In this document: one piece after another, positions 44,101 through 52,530 of the stretch
Layout of the letters: the number at the start of each line of letters is the position of its first letter
Numbering within the stretch: the first letter of the stretch is position 1
Source of the DNA: Pseudomonadota bacterium
GTDB taxonomy: Bacteria > Pseudomonadota > Alphaproteobacteria > Sphingomonadales > Sphingomonadaceae
Assembly (NCBI GenBank): GCA_023458055.1
Contig: JAEXAW010000034.1
Location: forward strand, 62,001 to 126,000
Length of the DNA: 64,000 bases
Reading direction: 5' to 3'
The notes under the pieces: model-generated
The model's database searches: none
What the model saw: the letters and a program-made list of their open reading frames with translations, nothing else
What the model was told of the DNA's origin: nothing
Translations under genes and position numbers: made by a program

Positions 44101-44264
44101 CCGACCAGATCGATTTGAGCTACTATGGGTTCACGTTTGAAGGGCTCAAAACCCTGTTTGTGCAGGAAGGCGATGTCGGCAGCATTCACCTGTCAAACGG
44201 CGATGTTATTTATCTCCACCATGTAACCATGAGCCAGCTTACTGCTGCGGACTTTGTGTTGTAA
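41142..44264 (+). CDS. Secreted metalloprotease: PPC-PPC-M10-RTX
   Basis: A 1040-residue secreted protein. Two bacterial pre-peptidase (PPC) domains come first (about residues 15-110 and 125-235; GDHDWFRVDLTAGTTY, then GDRDVYAISLVAGQTY). A metzincin catalytic domain follows with zinc motif HEIGHALGLGH at residue 364 and Met-turn VMSYF at Met400, hence peptidase family M10 (serralysin-like). From about 530 there are several RTX calcium-binding blocks, and a tail ending TAADFVL that serves as type I secretion signal. GAAGGGGAG precedes the ATG. Its last 50 residues match the end of the RTX gene at 18100. No exporter genes are nearby. Confidence 0.93.
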   Translation: MVDTIPGNSSTTTTLNPSTGVDVVIETNGDHDWFRVDLTAGTTYSFQTWSQTGSNPDSHLRLWQGSTMVAENDDIIYAENTYSLINYTPTTSGTYYIDAGTYGNQTTGTMRLTVATVNNSASDTVGNTVGTATPLAMDGVVTGAINAAGDRDVYAISLVAGQTYFFRTGLTATGDSLDSILTLRDAAGDAIKQNDDAGAGLYSGIRYTATTSGTYYLDVSSYGSGASSTGNFTLTAYRTTPLTVYTNDQIARQLTNDYWGGSSHSFAVTVGGTLTFNVTGLTSAAQTLAREALNLWSDVTGLRFSEVTTAGAQLIFDDAEDGAATKFTFDANGALTASTVNVSLAWLSQNGTSLNSYSFQTFVHEIGHALGLGHAGNYNSSASYGIDAAYANDSWSQTVMSYFSQTENEYLAAMGWTRQFVVTPMVADAIAMTTLYGTNTTTRTGNTTYGFNNNSGRQIYDAATYGALTYAIIDNGGIDTMDYSGFGQNQYIDLRAEAFSNIGGRVGNVSIARGTIIENAVGGAGADTIIGNSAANNLNGGAGNDALDGGDGNDTLVGGLGDDTVIGGAGLDTMMGGVGNDTYYVDNSGDAVVENAGEGIDMIYATANFASTGNIETIALMGVAAINAQGDNLDNVLIGNAASNTIRGMGGNDTIYGGDGADILYGDDGGDMLIGGNGDDAFAGGLGNDAIDGGSGNDSIAGNEGDDVLIGGAGIDLMTGGSGNDVFYVDHSGDAALENAGEGIDTVYSTANFSLTDHVETLALMGSAANGSGNAQDNTIIGNGGANVLHGMGGNDTVYGGDGDDVIYGDDGSDMLIGGSGADAFSGGLGDDAIDGGDGNDSIAGNEGNDILIGGAGADLMAGGAGNDTYYIDNGADQIVEYGGEGTDTVYATVDWTLADNIEVLALMGGVAVTGSGNSLDNTIIGNGLNNILFGHGGNDTIFGGDGADIILGGAGNDMLYGNAGADRFVFQPGSNIDRVADFERGTDQIDLSYYGFTFEGLKTLFVQEGDVGSIHLSNGDVIYLHHVTMSQLTAADFVL

Positions 44265-44329
44265 GATCAGGTTCAGGTCCGTCGCACCAAAACGGGCTGC
44301 AGAGATGTTGCCGGAGGAGACGACACGGC

Positions 44330-45706
44330 GTGGAAGACGAGGTTAAAATATCGCGCCGTTGGTCGTTGGGTCTTCTTGCGCTGTTGGCCGGCGGAGCGGG
44401 TACTAAAGCGGCTGCGCAAGAGCGAAGTACGAATTCGTCGGCGCCCTCTGGTAAACGCGGCGGTCCGGTATCGGTCGCAGATTTCGGCGCTATCGGTGAT
44501 GGGGTCGCTGATGATACGGCGGCAATCGAACGCGCTCGCCGGAGCGGAGCGGGGGCGTTGCGCTTTCCGACTGGGCGCTACCGGGTTCGTGGTATTGTGA
44601 TCGACCCGAGCGATAATGTGAATGCACTTGAATTTGAGCCGGGCGGTCAAATTTTGGTGATCGCCGGACGTAATGCCATCGGGGTCGACATTCAAAAGCC
44701 GAATGTGACGGTTACCGGGGCGTTGGAGTTAATTAGCCTCGGCTCGCTCGGCGATGGTCTGGAAATGGTTGGCCTTCGCCATGGCACACCGAACGCCGGA
44801 CAATCCTATCTTCAGGTTGCATCCCTCCTGCACCGTAATTTTAGCGGGCATGGTGTTTTGAGCTGGGGCCCGGTCTACCTCCAGCTTGATCGCGTGGTGG
44901 GCTTCGGAAGCCGTTATGGTGTAACCTTTGAACGACTAACGGGCGGGAAGGGGCGGGGCAACGGCGCGACGGTTGCGATGATCGGTAGCAGCTATCATAC
45001 GGGATGCACACGCGGGATTTATGCAAATGGCGCGGGATGGATCGAACTGCGTAACGCCGTTTTCGAATATTGCGGCGCGACCGGAGGAGGCAATGATGCA
45101 GCGCTGCATCTGGTCAAAAGCAGCGGTGTGTTTTCGAACCTTTATGGCGAAGAGAATTATCGAAATTTCTATAGTGAAGATTCTTCGATACAATGGTTGG
45201 GCGGGACGATGCTGGCCGCCAAAAAGCCTGACATCCAGAAATATGCGAATATGGATCATGCCCTGCGCGGCAATGTCGTAACGCAGGGAAACAGGCTGTC
45301 GGCCCGCTATATCGGACCCGACAAACTGGGGGGATTCGACCTTCAGATGGGTGACATCACCGTTCCGGTCGGAGGCGGGGCAACGCGGCTGGGGTTAATT
45401 TCGAGCGAAACAATCCGGGGACAGGCGCGCTCTGGCCAATGGACCAACGTCAAGACGCTGGAAGGGCAGACAGGGAGCGGCGACCACCGGATGACTTATC
45501 ATTATGCTATTTATGCAGGTCTGGCCGATCTTACCACCGGCTATGATAGCGGCGCTATCTTTAACGGTCAGATTTACAGTCATTCCGGGCGGAATCCGGA
45601 ATGGTTGCGCTTGACGGGCAATACGCTCGAAATACGAATTTCTTCGCGCCAATATGGGTTGCAATATGGCTGTCACCTTGAAGTCATCAACCAAATCGGC
45701 AGCTGA
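44330..45706 (+). CDS. Tat-exported beta-helix protein (pectate lyase-like)
   Basis: A 458-residue exported protein. The N-terminus has twin arginines in ISRRWSLGLLALLAGG and a signal ending AAAQ, so export by Tat is expected. The mature part opens with PVSVADFGAIGDGVADDTAA, the hallmark of the pectate-lyase-3/GH28-like right-handed beta-helix. The start is GTG 44330, 9 nt after GGAGGAG. It lies at the edge of the polysaccharide locus, which suggests a lyase, hydrolase or tailspike-like role on the polymer made there; active-site residues cannot be assigned. Confidence 0.85.
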   Translation: MEDEVKISRRWSLGLLALLAGGAGTKAAAQERSTNSSAPSGKRGGPVSVADFGAIGDGVADDTAAIERARRSGAGALRFPTGRYRVRGIVIDPSDNVNALEFEPGGQILVIAGRNAIGVDIQKPNVTVTGALELISLGSLGDGLEMVGLRHGTPNAGQSYLQVASLLHRNFSGHGVLSWGPVYLQLDRVVGFGSRYGVTFERLTGGKGRGNGATVAMIGSSYHTGCTRGIYANGAGWIELRNAVFEYCGATGGGNDAALHLVKSSGVFSNLYGEENYRNFYSEDSSIQWLGGTMLAAKKPDIQKYANMDHALRGNVVTQGNRLSARYIGPDKLGGFDLQMGDITVPVGGGATRLGLISSETIRGQARSGQWTNVKTLEGQTGSGDHRMTYHYAIYAGLADLTTGYDSGAIFNGQIYSHSGRNPEWLRLTGNTLEIRISSRQYGLQYGCHLEVINQIGS

Positions 45707-45713
45707 TTGGATA

Positions 45714-45728
45714 CAATGATTATCATTG
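45714..45728. promoter_or_regulatory. Fur-box-like palindrome ahead of the polysaccharide locus
   Basis: CAATGAT-T-ATCATTG is a perfect 7-1-7 palindrome containing the Fur-box core AATGAT-N-ATCATT. It lies 94 bp before the first polysaccharide gene (45822) and 8 bp after the stop of the beta-helix gene. Confidence 0.42.
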
Positions 45729-45821
45729 GTTATTGGCAGTAGCGCTTCAATCCACTAGATGCGCACCGGCGCGTGCAGGTGTAATCGCTCCGCCGCCGCC
45801 ATGCCTTGAGGGGTTAATCCG

Positions 45822-47732
45822 TTGAAACGCTTGCTTGTTTTTCTTTCAAACTTGCTGACTCTGGACCGCGCGCAAAAATATGCGCTGGTCCTGATGGTCG
45901 ACCTCGTCCTTTGTGGCGTTGCGACTTGGGCCGCTTTTTCGCTGCGACTAAGTGCATTCCTCAATTGGAATCAACCGATGGTTCTGGCGACGTTGATCAC
46001 AATGGCGCTTTGGACCTTCATCGCCAATGTGACAGGGGCGTATAAAGCGGTTTTTCGGTATTTCGGCGGCGGCATGATGGTCGTATTGGCGCGCAGCGTT
46101 GCTGTTTACACCGTCCCGATGATCCTCATCTTCATGATCGTCACCGTGGCCGGTGTGCCAAGAACGATCAGTCTTATTCAGCCGATGGTGTTTTTCCTGC
46201 TGCTCGTCCTGACACGGTATCTGGCTCGCTATCTTCTGGTCGATGTGCTGACACAGTCATCCTACCGGGGCAATGTTCGCAATGTTTTGATCTACGGCGC
46301 ATCGACCGCCGGCCAGCGGCTAGCTTCTTCGGTGCGACTGCAGCCCAGCATGCGCCTACGCGGTTTTGTTGATGATGATGCCAAGCTCCATGGCAAAGCG
46401 GTGGACGGGACATCTATCTATCATGCAAGCCAGCTTTCGAGCGTGATCGAAGATCTGGGTATTACCGATATCTTGTTGGCTATGCCTGCACATGATCGTG
46501 CGGCTCGCAATCAACTCATTTCTTCGCTCGAAGAATATAATGTCCATGTCAAGATTTTGCCCGACATTGGGCAGGTCATGCGCGGTGATGTCTCGATTAG
46601 CGATTTGCGCGAACTCAATGTTGAGGATTTGCTTGATAGGGACACGGTCCCACCCGACATGGCCCTGATGGAGAAAACCATCCGGGGTAAAACCGTCATG
46701 GTATCCGGCGCAGGCGGATCAATCGGCAGCGAATTGTGCAGGCAAATAGTCAAGCTTGGCCCGGCCCGATTGATCTTGTTCGAACTCAATGAATTTGGGT
46801 TATATTCGATCGAGAAAGAGATGATCGTACAGTCCGCGCAAATGGAAACAGCGGTCAAGATCGTTGCGATTTTGGGCAATTTGACGGACGACGGTTTGGT
46901 CCGCTCGACGCTTGCCGCTTATTCGGTGGACACCATCTTCCATGCGGCGGCTTATAAGCATGTGCCGCTGGTTGAAGCAAATCCGCTGCAAGGCATTGGC
47001 AATAACGTGCTGGCGACCCGAAGTGTTGCTAAAGCAGCACTCGATCATGGCGTTGATCATTTTATTCTAATCAGTACCGATAAAGCGGTGCGTCCGACCA
47101 ATATTATGGGTGCCAGCAAACGCATCTGTGAGCTCATTCTGCAGGCTTATGCTAACGAGCATCCGGACAGCAAATTTGCGATGGTGCGTTTCGGCAATGT
47201 GTTGGGTTCGAGCGGATCGGTTGTCCCGCAGTTTGAACGGCAAATCCGGGCAGGGGGCCCGGTGACACTTACGCATCGCGACATCACCCGTTATTTCATG
47301 ACCATTCCCGAAGCGGCCCAACTCGTTATTCAGGCAGGGGCTATGGCCGAGGGCGGTGAAGTCTATGTTCTCGACATGGGTAAATCGGTAAAGATTATCG
47401 ATCTTGCAAAAGCCATGATCCGGCTGTCGGGGTTGACGATCCGTGACATGCAAAATCCGCACGGCGACATCGAAATCCAAGAAATCGGCCTGCGCCCGGG
47501 AGAAAAGCTTTACGAGGAACTTCTCATCGGTGACAACCCGCAAGGCACGGCGCATCCGGGCGTCATGATGGCGAATGAGAAATTTCTGCCGCTGGCCGAA
47601 CTGGATCTCATTCTTGATCGCATGATCAACAACATTTCGGTACGCGATCTTGATGCGGTTATCGCCGATCTCAGGATATTGGTGCCCGAATATGAAAAAG
47701 AACAGATTCCGGAAAGTCCTGTAGAGGTCTGA
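45822..47732 (+). CDS. Membrane-bound nucleotide-sugar 4,6-dehydratase (WbpM/CapD-like)
   Basis: A 636-residue protein of the WbpM/FlaA1 class that converts UDP-GlcNAc to the 4-keto-6-deoxy sugar, the entry to QuiNAc, FucNAc and related units. Four or five membrane helices fill residues 15-130, a CoA-binding-like Rossmann domain spans about 145-270, and the catalytic SDR domain starts with SGAGGSIGSE near 295, with STDKAVRPTNIMGASKR (the family's Met in place of Tyr, plus Lys). The start is TTG after TTGAGGGG. It is the first gene of the polysaccharide locus. Confidence 0.93.
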   Translation: MKRLLVFLSNLLTLDRAQKYALVLMVDLVLCGVATWAAFSLRLSAFLNWNQPMVLATLITMALWTFIANVTGAYKAVFRYFGGGMMVVLARSVAVYTVPMILIFMIVTVAGVPRTISLIQPMVFFLLLVLTRYLARYLLVDVLTQSSYRGNVRNVLIYGASTAGQRLASSVRLQPSMRLRGFVDDDAKLHGKAVDGTSIYHASQLSSVIEDLGITDILLAMPAHDRAARNQLISSLEEYNVHVKILPDIGQVMRGDVSISDLRELNVEDLLDRDTVPPDMALMEKTIRGKTVMVSGAGGSIGSELCRQIVKLGPARLILFELNEFGLYSIEKEMIVQSAQMETAVKIVAILGNLTDDGLVRSTLAAYSVDTIFHAAAYKHVPLVEANPLQGIGNNVLATRSVAKAALDHGVDHFILISTDKAVRPTNIMGASKRICELILQAYANEHPDSKFAMVRFGNVLGSSGSVVPQFERQIRAGGPVTLTHRDITRYFMTIPEAAQLVIQAGAMAEGGEVYVLDMGKSVKIIDLAKAMIRLSGLTIRDMQNPHGDIEIQEIGLRPGEKLYEELLIGDNPQGTAHPGVMMANEKFLPLAELDLILDRMINNISVRDLDAVIADLRILVPEYEKEQIPESPVEV

Positions 47733-47772
47733 TAGGCCTGTTCAAAGTCCCTCCTCTTCAAAGCGGTATTTT

Positions 47773-48315
47773 ATGCAGATTATTGAAACTTCAATTCCGG
47801 GCGTGTTGATCTTTGAACCGAAGGTGTTTGGCGACGATCGCGGCTTCTTTCTGGAAACATGGAATGATCAGTGCGCAGCGGCAATTGGCCGCGAACATCA
47901 TTTTGTGCAGGACAATCATAGTCGCTCGACGCGTGGTGTGTTGCGGGGATTGCATTTCCAGAATCCGAACGCTCAAGGCAAGTTGGTGCGGGTTTCGCGT
48001 GGTAAAGTTTGGGACGTTGCCGTGGATATTCGCGCGGGGTCGGCGACCCTTGGCCATTGGGTCGGTGTAGAACTTTCGGAAAGCAATAAGCGGATGCTCT
48101 GGATCCCCCCCGGTTTTGCTCACGGTTTTCTTTGCCTCGAGGATCAAAGCGACTTTTTGTACAAATGTACGGCACCTTATGATGCTTCGGCCGATAATTC
48201 GATGGCGTGGAATGATCCCACGCTTGCCATTGATTGGCCGCTTGATGGCATTACGCCAGAATTGTCTGCCAAAGACCAAGCGGCAAAGCCGTTTGAGCCG
48301 GTGCATTTTTCATGA
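47773..48315 (+). CDS. rfbC: dTDP-4-dehydrorhamnose 3,5-epimerase
   Basis: RmlC, third enzyme of dTDP-L-rhamnose synthesis, a 180-residue cupin. Typical stretches: IPGVLIFEPKVFGDDRGFFL, VLRGLHFQ (catalytic His), GKVWDVAVDIR, and PPGFAHGFLCLED with YKCTAPY. The stop overlaps the rmlD start by 4 bp. Forms a compact rmlC-D-B set with the next two genes. Confidence 0.97.
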   Translation: MQIIETSIPGVLIFEPKVFGDDRGFFLETWNDQCAAAIGREHHFVQDNHSRSTRGVLRGLHFQNPNAQGKLVRVSRGKVWDVAVDIRAGSATLGHWVGVELSESNKRMLWIPPGFAHGFLCLEDQSDFLYKCTAPYDASADNSMAWNDPTLAIDWPLDGITPELSAKDQAAKPFEPVHFS

Positions 48316-49169
48316 AAATATTAATTACCGGCCGTAACGGCCAGCTGGGACGGGCGCTCGCAGAGTCTGCGCCATCCGGCTACGAATTGATTTTGACCGA
48401 TCGCGCGACGATCGATTTGTCGCAACCCGGACAAATTGCTGATCGGGTTGAATCGATCCAGCCTGACGTTATCATCAATGCGGGAGCTTACACTGCCGTT
48501 GATCGCGCCGAGGATGAGCGGGACCTCGCTGCGCGTGTGAATACCGACGCGGTCGAAGCGCTCTCCAGAGCTGCCGGGCATGTGCAAGCCCGTCTGCTTC
48601 AGGTTTCAACCGATTTCGTGTTTGACGGAACGTGCAATCGCCCGCATCCGGTTTATGCCGAGACTACCCCACTCAGCGTTTATGGCCTTACCAAGCGAGA
48701 CGGAGAGCTAGCCGCCGGTCCCGATGCGATTATAGTTCGGACGGCTTGGGTCTATGCGTCGGAAGGACATAATTTTGTCCGGACCATGCTACGGCTGATG
48801 GCGGAGCGTCCGGAAGTGCGTATCGTGTCTGACCAGATCAGTTCGCCAACCTATGCGCCTGACCTCGCGAAGGCGCTCTGGAAACTGGCCGCCATCGACG
48901 AACCGGGAATATATCATTTTACCAATGCTGGATATGCGAGTTGGTATGATTTTGCAGTAGCCATCGGTGAAGAGGCGGTCGCAATCGGGCTATTGCCACA
49001 AATGCCGCAGATCATACCGATTTCAACGGAAGATTATCCAACACCGGCAAAGCGACCGCATTTTTCCGCGTTAGATTGTTCACAAACCTATAAAAAACTG
49101 GGCTATATCCCTCCCCATTGGCGCGTTTCCCTGCGTCAAATGCTTAAGGAAGTTAAAGCAAATGGCTAA
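48312..49169 (+). CDS. rfbD: dTDP-4-dehydrorhamnose reductase
   Basis: RmlD, last step in dTDP-L-rhamnose synthesis, a 285-residue NAD(P)H-dependent SDR. Seen: MKILITGRNGQLGRALAE (Rossmann), INAGAYTAVDRAEDE, STDFVFDG, and the catalytic YGLTK. The C-terminus overlaps the rmlB start by 8 bp, indicating tight translational coupling. Confidence 0.97.
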   Translation: MKILITGRNGQLGRALAESAPSGYELILTDRATIDLSQPGQIADRVESIQPDVIINAGAYTAVDRAEDERDLAARVNTDAVEALSRAAGHVQARLLQVSTDFVFDGTCNRPHPVYAETTPLSVYGLTKRDGELAAGPDAIIVRTAWVYASEGHNFVRTMLRLMAERPEVRIVSDQISSPTYAPDLAKALWKLAAIDEPGIYHFTNAGYASWYDFAVAIGEEAVAIGLLPQMPQIIPISTEDYPTPAKRPHFSALDCSQTYKKLGYIPPHWRVSLRQMLKEVKANG

Positions 49170-50226
49170 TCTGTTCGTCACCGGCGGCGCCGGTTTCATC
49201 GGCACCAATTTCGTCCGTTATTGGAAGGAACGGCAACCCGAAGATACGGTTATTGTTTATGATGCGCTGACCTATGCAGGCAATGCAGGCAATCTCGACG
49301 GGGTAGATGCAGACCTAGTCGTTGGTGACATTTGTGACACGGACAAGGTTCTCGGCATTCTCAACGACCGTGCAATTGACACGATTGTTCACTTCGCGGC
49401 GGAAAGCCATGTTGACCGTTCGATCAGCGGTCCTGACGCATTTGTTACAACCAATGTTATCGGTACGCACAGCCTGCTCAAGGCTGCGAAAACTGCGTGG
49501 CTCGATAAGGGCAGCGGGCGACCGCACCGTTTTCATCATGTTTCGACAGATGAAGTTTATGGGTCGCTGGGGCCTAACGATCCGCCGTTCCACGAAAAGT
49601 CGGTGTATGAACCCAATTCGCCTTATTCGGCGTCCAAAGCCGGAAGCGATCACCTCGTGCGCGCCTATCACCATACTTATGGCCTGGAAGTCACGACGAG
49701 CAATTGCTCGAATAATTATGGTCCCTACCAATTTCCTGAAAAGCTCATCCCGCTCTTCGTGATCAATACGCTCACTGGTAAGAATTTGCCGGTGTATGGT
49801 GACGGTCAGAATGTTCGTGATTGGCTTCATGTCGAGGATCATTGTCTCGGCATCGACCTGGTACTGAAAAAGGGCAAGGTCGGTGACAATTATAATATCG
49901 GCGGCGGTCAGGAGTTGCCTAATCTGGAGGTTGTGGAAAAAATTTGTGCGGGCGTGGACCGCGCCTTCGCCGATGATGTAACCCTCGCGCAACGTTTTCC
50001 GGACGCACCTGCCGCACAGGGCAGGGCGTCGAAGGAACTCATCAGCTTTGTTGAGGACCGTAAGGGCCATGACCGCCGCTACGCTATTGATGAACGCAAG
50101 GCGCGTAGCGAACTTGGCTATGAACCGCAGCGCGATTTCCCCGAAGGTTTCCAGCAAACGCTCAATTGGTATCTGTCCAACGTTGACTGGTGGACCGATT
50201 TGTTGAAGCGTCACCAAGCTAATTGA
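49162..50226 (+). CDS. rfbB: dTDP-glucose 4,6-dehydratase
   Basis: RmlB, second step of the rhamnose pathway, a 354-residue extended SDR with bound NAD. Motifs: LFVTGGAGFIGTNFVRYW, HFAAESHVDRSI, HVSTDEVYGSLG (Thr-Asp-Glu active site) and YSASK. The first enzyme, RmlA, is encoded 10 kb further on (59988), so the four rml genes flank the assembly genes. Confidence 0.97.
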   Translation: MANLFVTGGAGFIGTNFVRYWKERQPEDTVIVYDALTYAGNAGNLDGVDADLVVGDICDTDKVLGILNDRAIDTIVHFAAESHVDRSISGPDAFVTTNVIGTHSLLKAAKTAWLDKGSGRPHRFHHVSTDEVYGSLGPNDPPFHEKSVYEPNSPYSASKAGSDHLVRAYHHTYGLEVTTSNCSNNYGPYQFPEKLIPLFVINTLTGKNLPVYGDGQNVRDWLHVEDHCLGIDLVLKKGKVGDNYNIGGGQELPNLEVVEKICAGVDRAFADDVTLAQRFPDAPAAQGRASKELISFVEDRKGHDRRYAIDERKARSELGYEPQRDFPEGFQQTLNWYLSNVDWWTDLLKRHQAN

Positions 50227-50243
50227 TTTTTCCGGGCGGGTTT

Positions 50244-51710
50244 ATGAAATTTTTGTTCAAATCGGACGCATCACGCAAGGAGCGGGCTAATTTTGCGGCC
50301 TTCGCTGTGTTTATGCTGCTGCTCTTCTTCATGGGTGGCGGGTCGCGTCCCGATCTGCAGTCTTCAATTCTTCTTAGGCCAATTGCAGCGCTGTTTGCCA
50401 TCTACGCCATCGCAATGATGACCCGCGAAAATTTGCAGTTTATTCGTTTTCCGTTGATTATTTTGGGCAGCATCGCGGTTTGGATGGCGATCCAACTTAT
50501 CCCGTTGCCACAGTCGATATGGTCGGCCTTGCCGCATCGTCAACTTTATGTGGACATTCAACAGGCGGCGGGTTTGGGCGAAGTATGGCGACCAATATCG
50601 CTTGACCCCGCACGCACATGGAACAGCCTTTATGCAATCATGGTTCCGATTGCCGGCTTGCTGCTATTCAGTCTGCAACCGCCACGCAGTTATCAGCGTG
50701 TCCTTATCGTGATTCTCAGTCTGTCGCTGCTGTCGGCAGCGTGGGGGATTATGCAGATCGCTAGCGGCCCGTCGGGACCACTTTATCTTTATCGCATTAC
50801 CAACAACGGCATGCTGGTGGGCCTTTTCGCGAACCGCAACCATCAGGCGCTGTTGCTGGCGATGCTTATCGTTATGTTGGCGCATTTCGGTTCACAGCGT
50901 AGTGGGGAGGGACATATGATTTCGCCCATGCGGATGTGGTTGTCCGTCCTAGGCTGCATGGTAACCCTGTCTCTGGTGTTATTGACGGGATCTCGTGCCG
51001 GGCTTGCACTTTCAATGGTCGCGATGGTGATTGCGATCGGACTTTTCTATCGCGGGATGGCATTGCAAACTAACACTAACCGTCGTCGCGCCCGTTCAGG
51101 GCTGCCGGTTTTGCGCAGCTTGTCGCCTCAGAAACTGATCACCATTGCGCTTGGCGGTGTTGCGGTGTTAATTTTGGGCATATTCTACTATGCCTCGCGC
51201 TCGACAGGGCTTGATCGGTTAGTCGATAATTCCGCCAATTTCGAATTGCGTTCGCAGATCGCGCCGATCCTTATCCAGATGGCCCGCGATTTTGCACCTC
51301 TCGGGTCAGGATTCGGGTCATTCCAGCATGTTTATCTTCAGTATGAACCGATTGATCTTTTGCGGGTCAATTATGTCAATAATGCGCATAACGATATTAT
51401 GCAGCTGCTCATCGAAGGTGGTCTGCCTGCCCTGTTGATCGCGCTGGGTGGCCTCGGTTATGTCGGCGTTATCCTGTGGCGTTTATTCCGTGACCGGGCG
51501 GCGTTGTGGAGTGGAAGTTGGACACGACTTTCTACCATCATCTTGTGCGTGTCCGTACTGGTGTTTGCCGTTGCAGGGAGCATATTTGATTATCCGTTGC
51601 GTACCCCGACACTTTCGACATTGGTCACAATATATGTAGCAATTCTGGCGGTCATAGCGGCCAATCCCGCACCAGTTTATGATAGTAGTCGCCAGCGCTT
51701 ATCTGCTTGA
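50244..51710 (+). CDS. O-antigen ligase/polymerase family membrane protein
   Basis: A 488-residue polytopic protein with about ten membrane helices and the Wzy_C-like core: TGSRAGLALSMVAMV, the large periplasmic loop with LGSGFGSFQHVY, and VNNAHNDIMQLLIEGGLPAL (conserved His). Such proteins polymerise repeat units or ligate polymers to a lipid. A TTG start at 50223 overlapping rmlB is possible; ATG 50244 is preferred. A second polymerase-like protein is encoded at 55939. Confidence 0.9.
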   Translation: MKFLFKSDASRKERANFAAFAVFMLLLFFMGGGSRPDLQSSILLRPIAALFAIYAIAMMTRENLQFIRFPLIILGSIAVWMAIQLIPLPQSIWSALPHRQLYVDIQQAAGLGEVWRPISLDPARTWNSLYAIMVPIAGLLLFSLQPPRSYQRVLIVILSLSLLSAAWGIMQIASGPSGPLYLYRITNNGMLVGLFANRNHQALLLAMLIVMLAHFGSQRSGEGHMISPMRMWLSVLGCMVTLSLVLLTGSRAGLALSMVAMVIAIGLFYRGMALQTNTNRRRARSGLPVLRSLSPQKLITIALGGVAVLILGIFYYASRSTGLDRLVDNSANFELRSQIAPILIQMARDFAPLGSGFGSFQHVYLQYEPIDLLRVNYVNNAHNDIMQLLIEGGLPALLIALGGLGYVGVILWRLFRDRAALWSGSWTRLSTIILCVSVLVFAVAGSIFDYPLRTPTLSTLVTIYVAILAVIAANPAPVYDSSRQRLSA

Positions 51711-51798
51711 GAAGACCGTGAGAAGGAAATGGTTTACGCTTTGTCGTGCTTGACCTATAGGTCAGCGAAATTTTGATTATTTTGGTGGGTCTTCCGCA

Positions 51799-52512
51799 AT
51801 GAAATCTTATGCCGTGATGGCTGTCTTGTTGCTCGCTAGTGGATGCGTCAAATCGCTTCCTCCTATTCAGACGAGCGAAAATCTGACCGTGGTGAAAACC
51901 GATGCCATGCCGGCACCGGCTCGCGTTGATATGGGGCCTGCCTCGCAAACTTATGTGATCGGAGCATCGGACAAGCTCAAGATCGACGTTTTTGCCATGG
52001 AAAATATGGACCGTGAAGTGCAAGTCGATGCGGCGGGACGCATTGCTTACCCGCTTGTTGGGAGTATCCAGGCGGCAGGTAAAACGCCGCAGGAATTGTC
52101 GACACAGATTGTCGCGGGTCTGAGGCGCAAATATGTTCGCAACCCGGAAGTCACGGTGAACGTGATGGAATCAAGCAGCCAGTTGATCACTGTTGATGGT
52201 CAGGTTGAAAAGCCCGGTGTTTATCCGGTGCTTGGCCGTATGACGTTAATGCGTGCGGTGGCTAGCGCGGGTGGTGCCTCGGAGAATGCGAAGCTTGATG
52301 ATGTAGTCGTGTTCCGCGAGGTGGACGGCAAGAAATATGCCGGCCTCTATAATCTCCAAGCGATCCGTCGCGGTACATATGCCGATCCGGAACTATTTGC
52401 GAATGATGTGGTCGTTATGGGTGATTCTCCCGCGCAGCGTCGCTTCAAGGATTTGATCCAGGCCGCGCCGCTTTTGACGACGCCTCTCATTATCCTGTTT
52501 AATCAATTATAA
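51799..52512 (+). CDS. Wza-type polysaccharide export lipoprotein
   Basis: A 237-residue outer-membrane export protein. Lipobox LASGC gives a lipidated Cys near residue 16; then the Poly_export domain (YVIGASDKLKIDVFAMENMD, GRIAYPLVGSIQAAG), and the SLBB domain (ITVDGQVEKPGVYPVLG). It is shorter than E. coli Wza (379) and like the short OPX proteins of alphaproteobacteria (GumB/ExoF size). It lies before the Wzc-like kinase gene, its working partner. Confidence 0.93.
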   Translation: MKSYAVMAVLLLASGCVKSLPPIQTSENLTVVKTDAMPAPARVDMGPASQTYVIGASDKLKIDVFAMENMDREVQVDAAGRIAYPLVGSIQAAGKTPQELSTQIVAGLRRKYVRNPEVTVNVMESSSQLITVDGQVEKPGVYPVLGRMTLMRAVASAGGASENAKLDDVVVFREVDGKKYAGLYNLQAIRRGTYADPELFANDVVVMGDSPAQRRFKDLIQAAPLLTTPLIILFNQL

Positions 52513-52530
52513 AATTGCAGTGAGCCCTGA

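Noticed and set aside
42153..44189. 678-codon open frame antisense to the RTX part of the M10 protease
   Set aside because: It mirrors the repeated GGxGxD codons, has an odd His/Ile-rich composition and no ribosome binding site; a shadow of the repeat.
49315..50217. 300-codon antisense frame within rmlB
   Set aside because: Shadow of rmlB codons with no recognisable domain.
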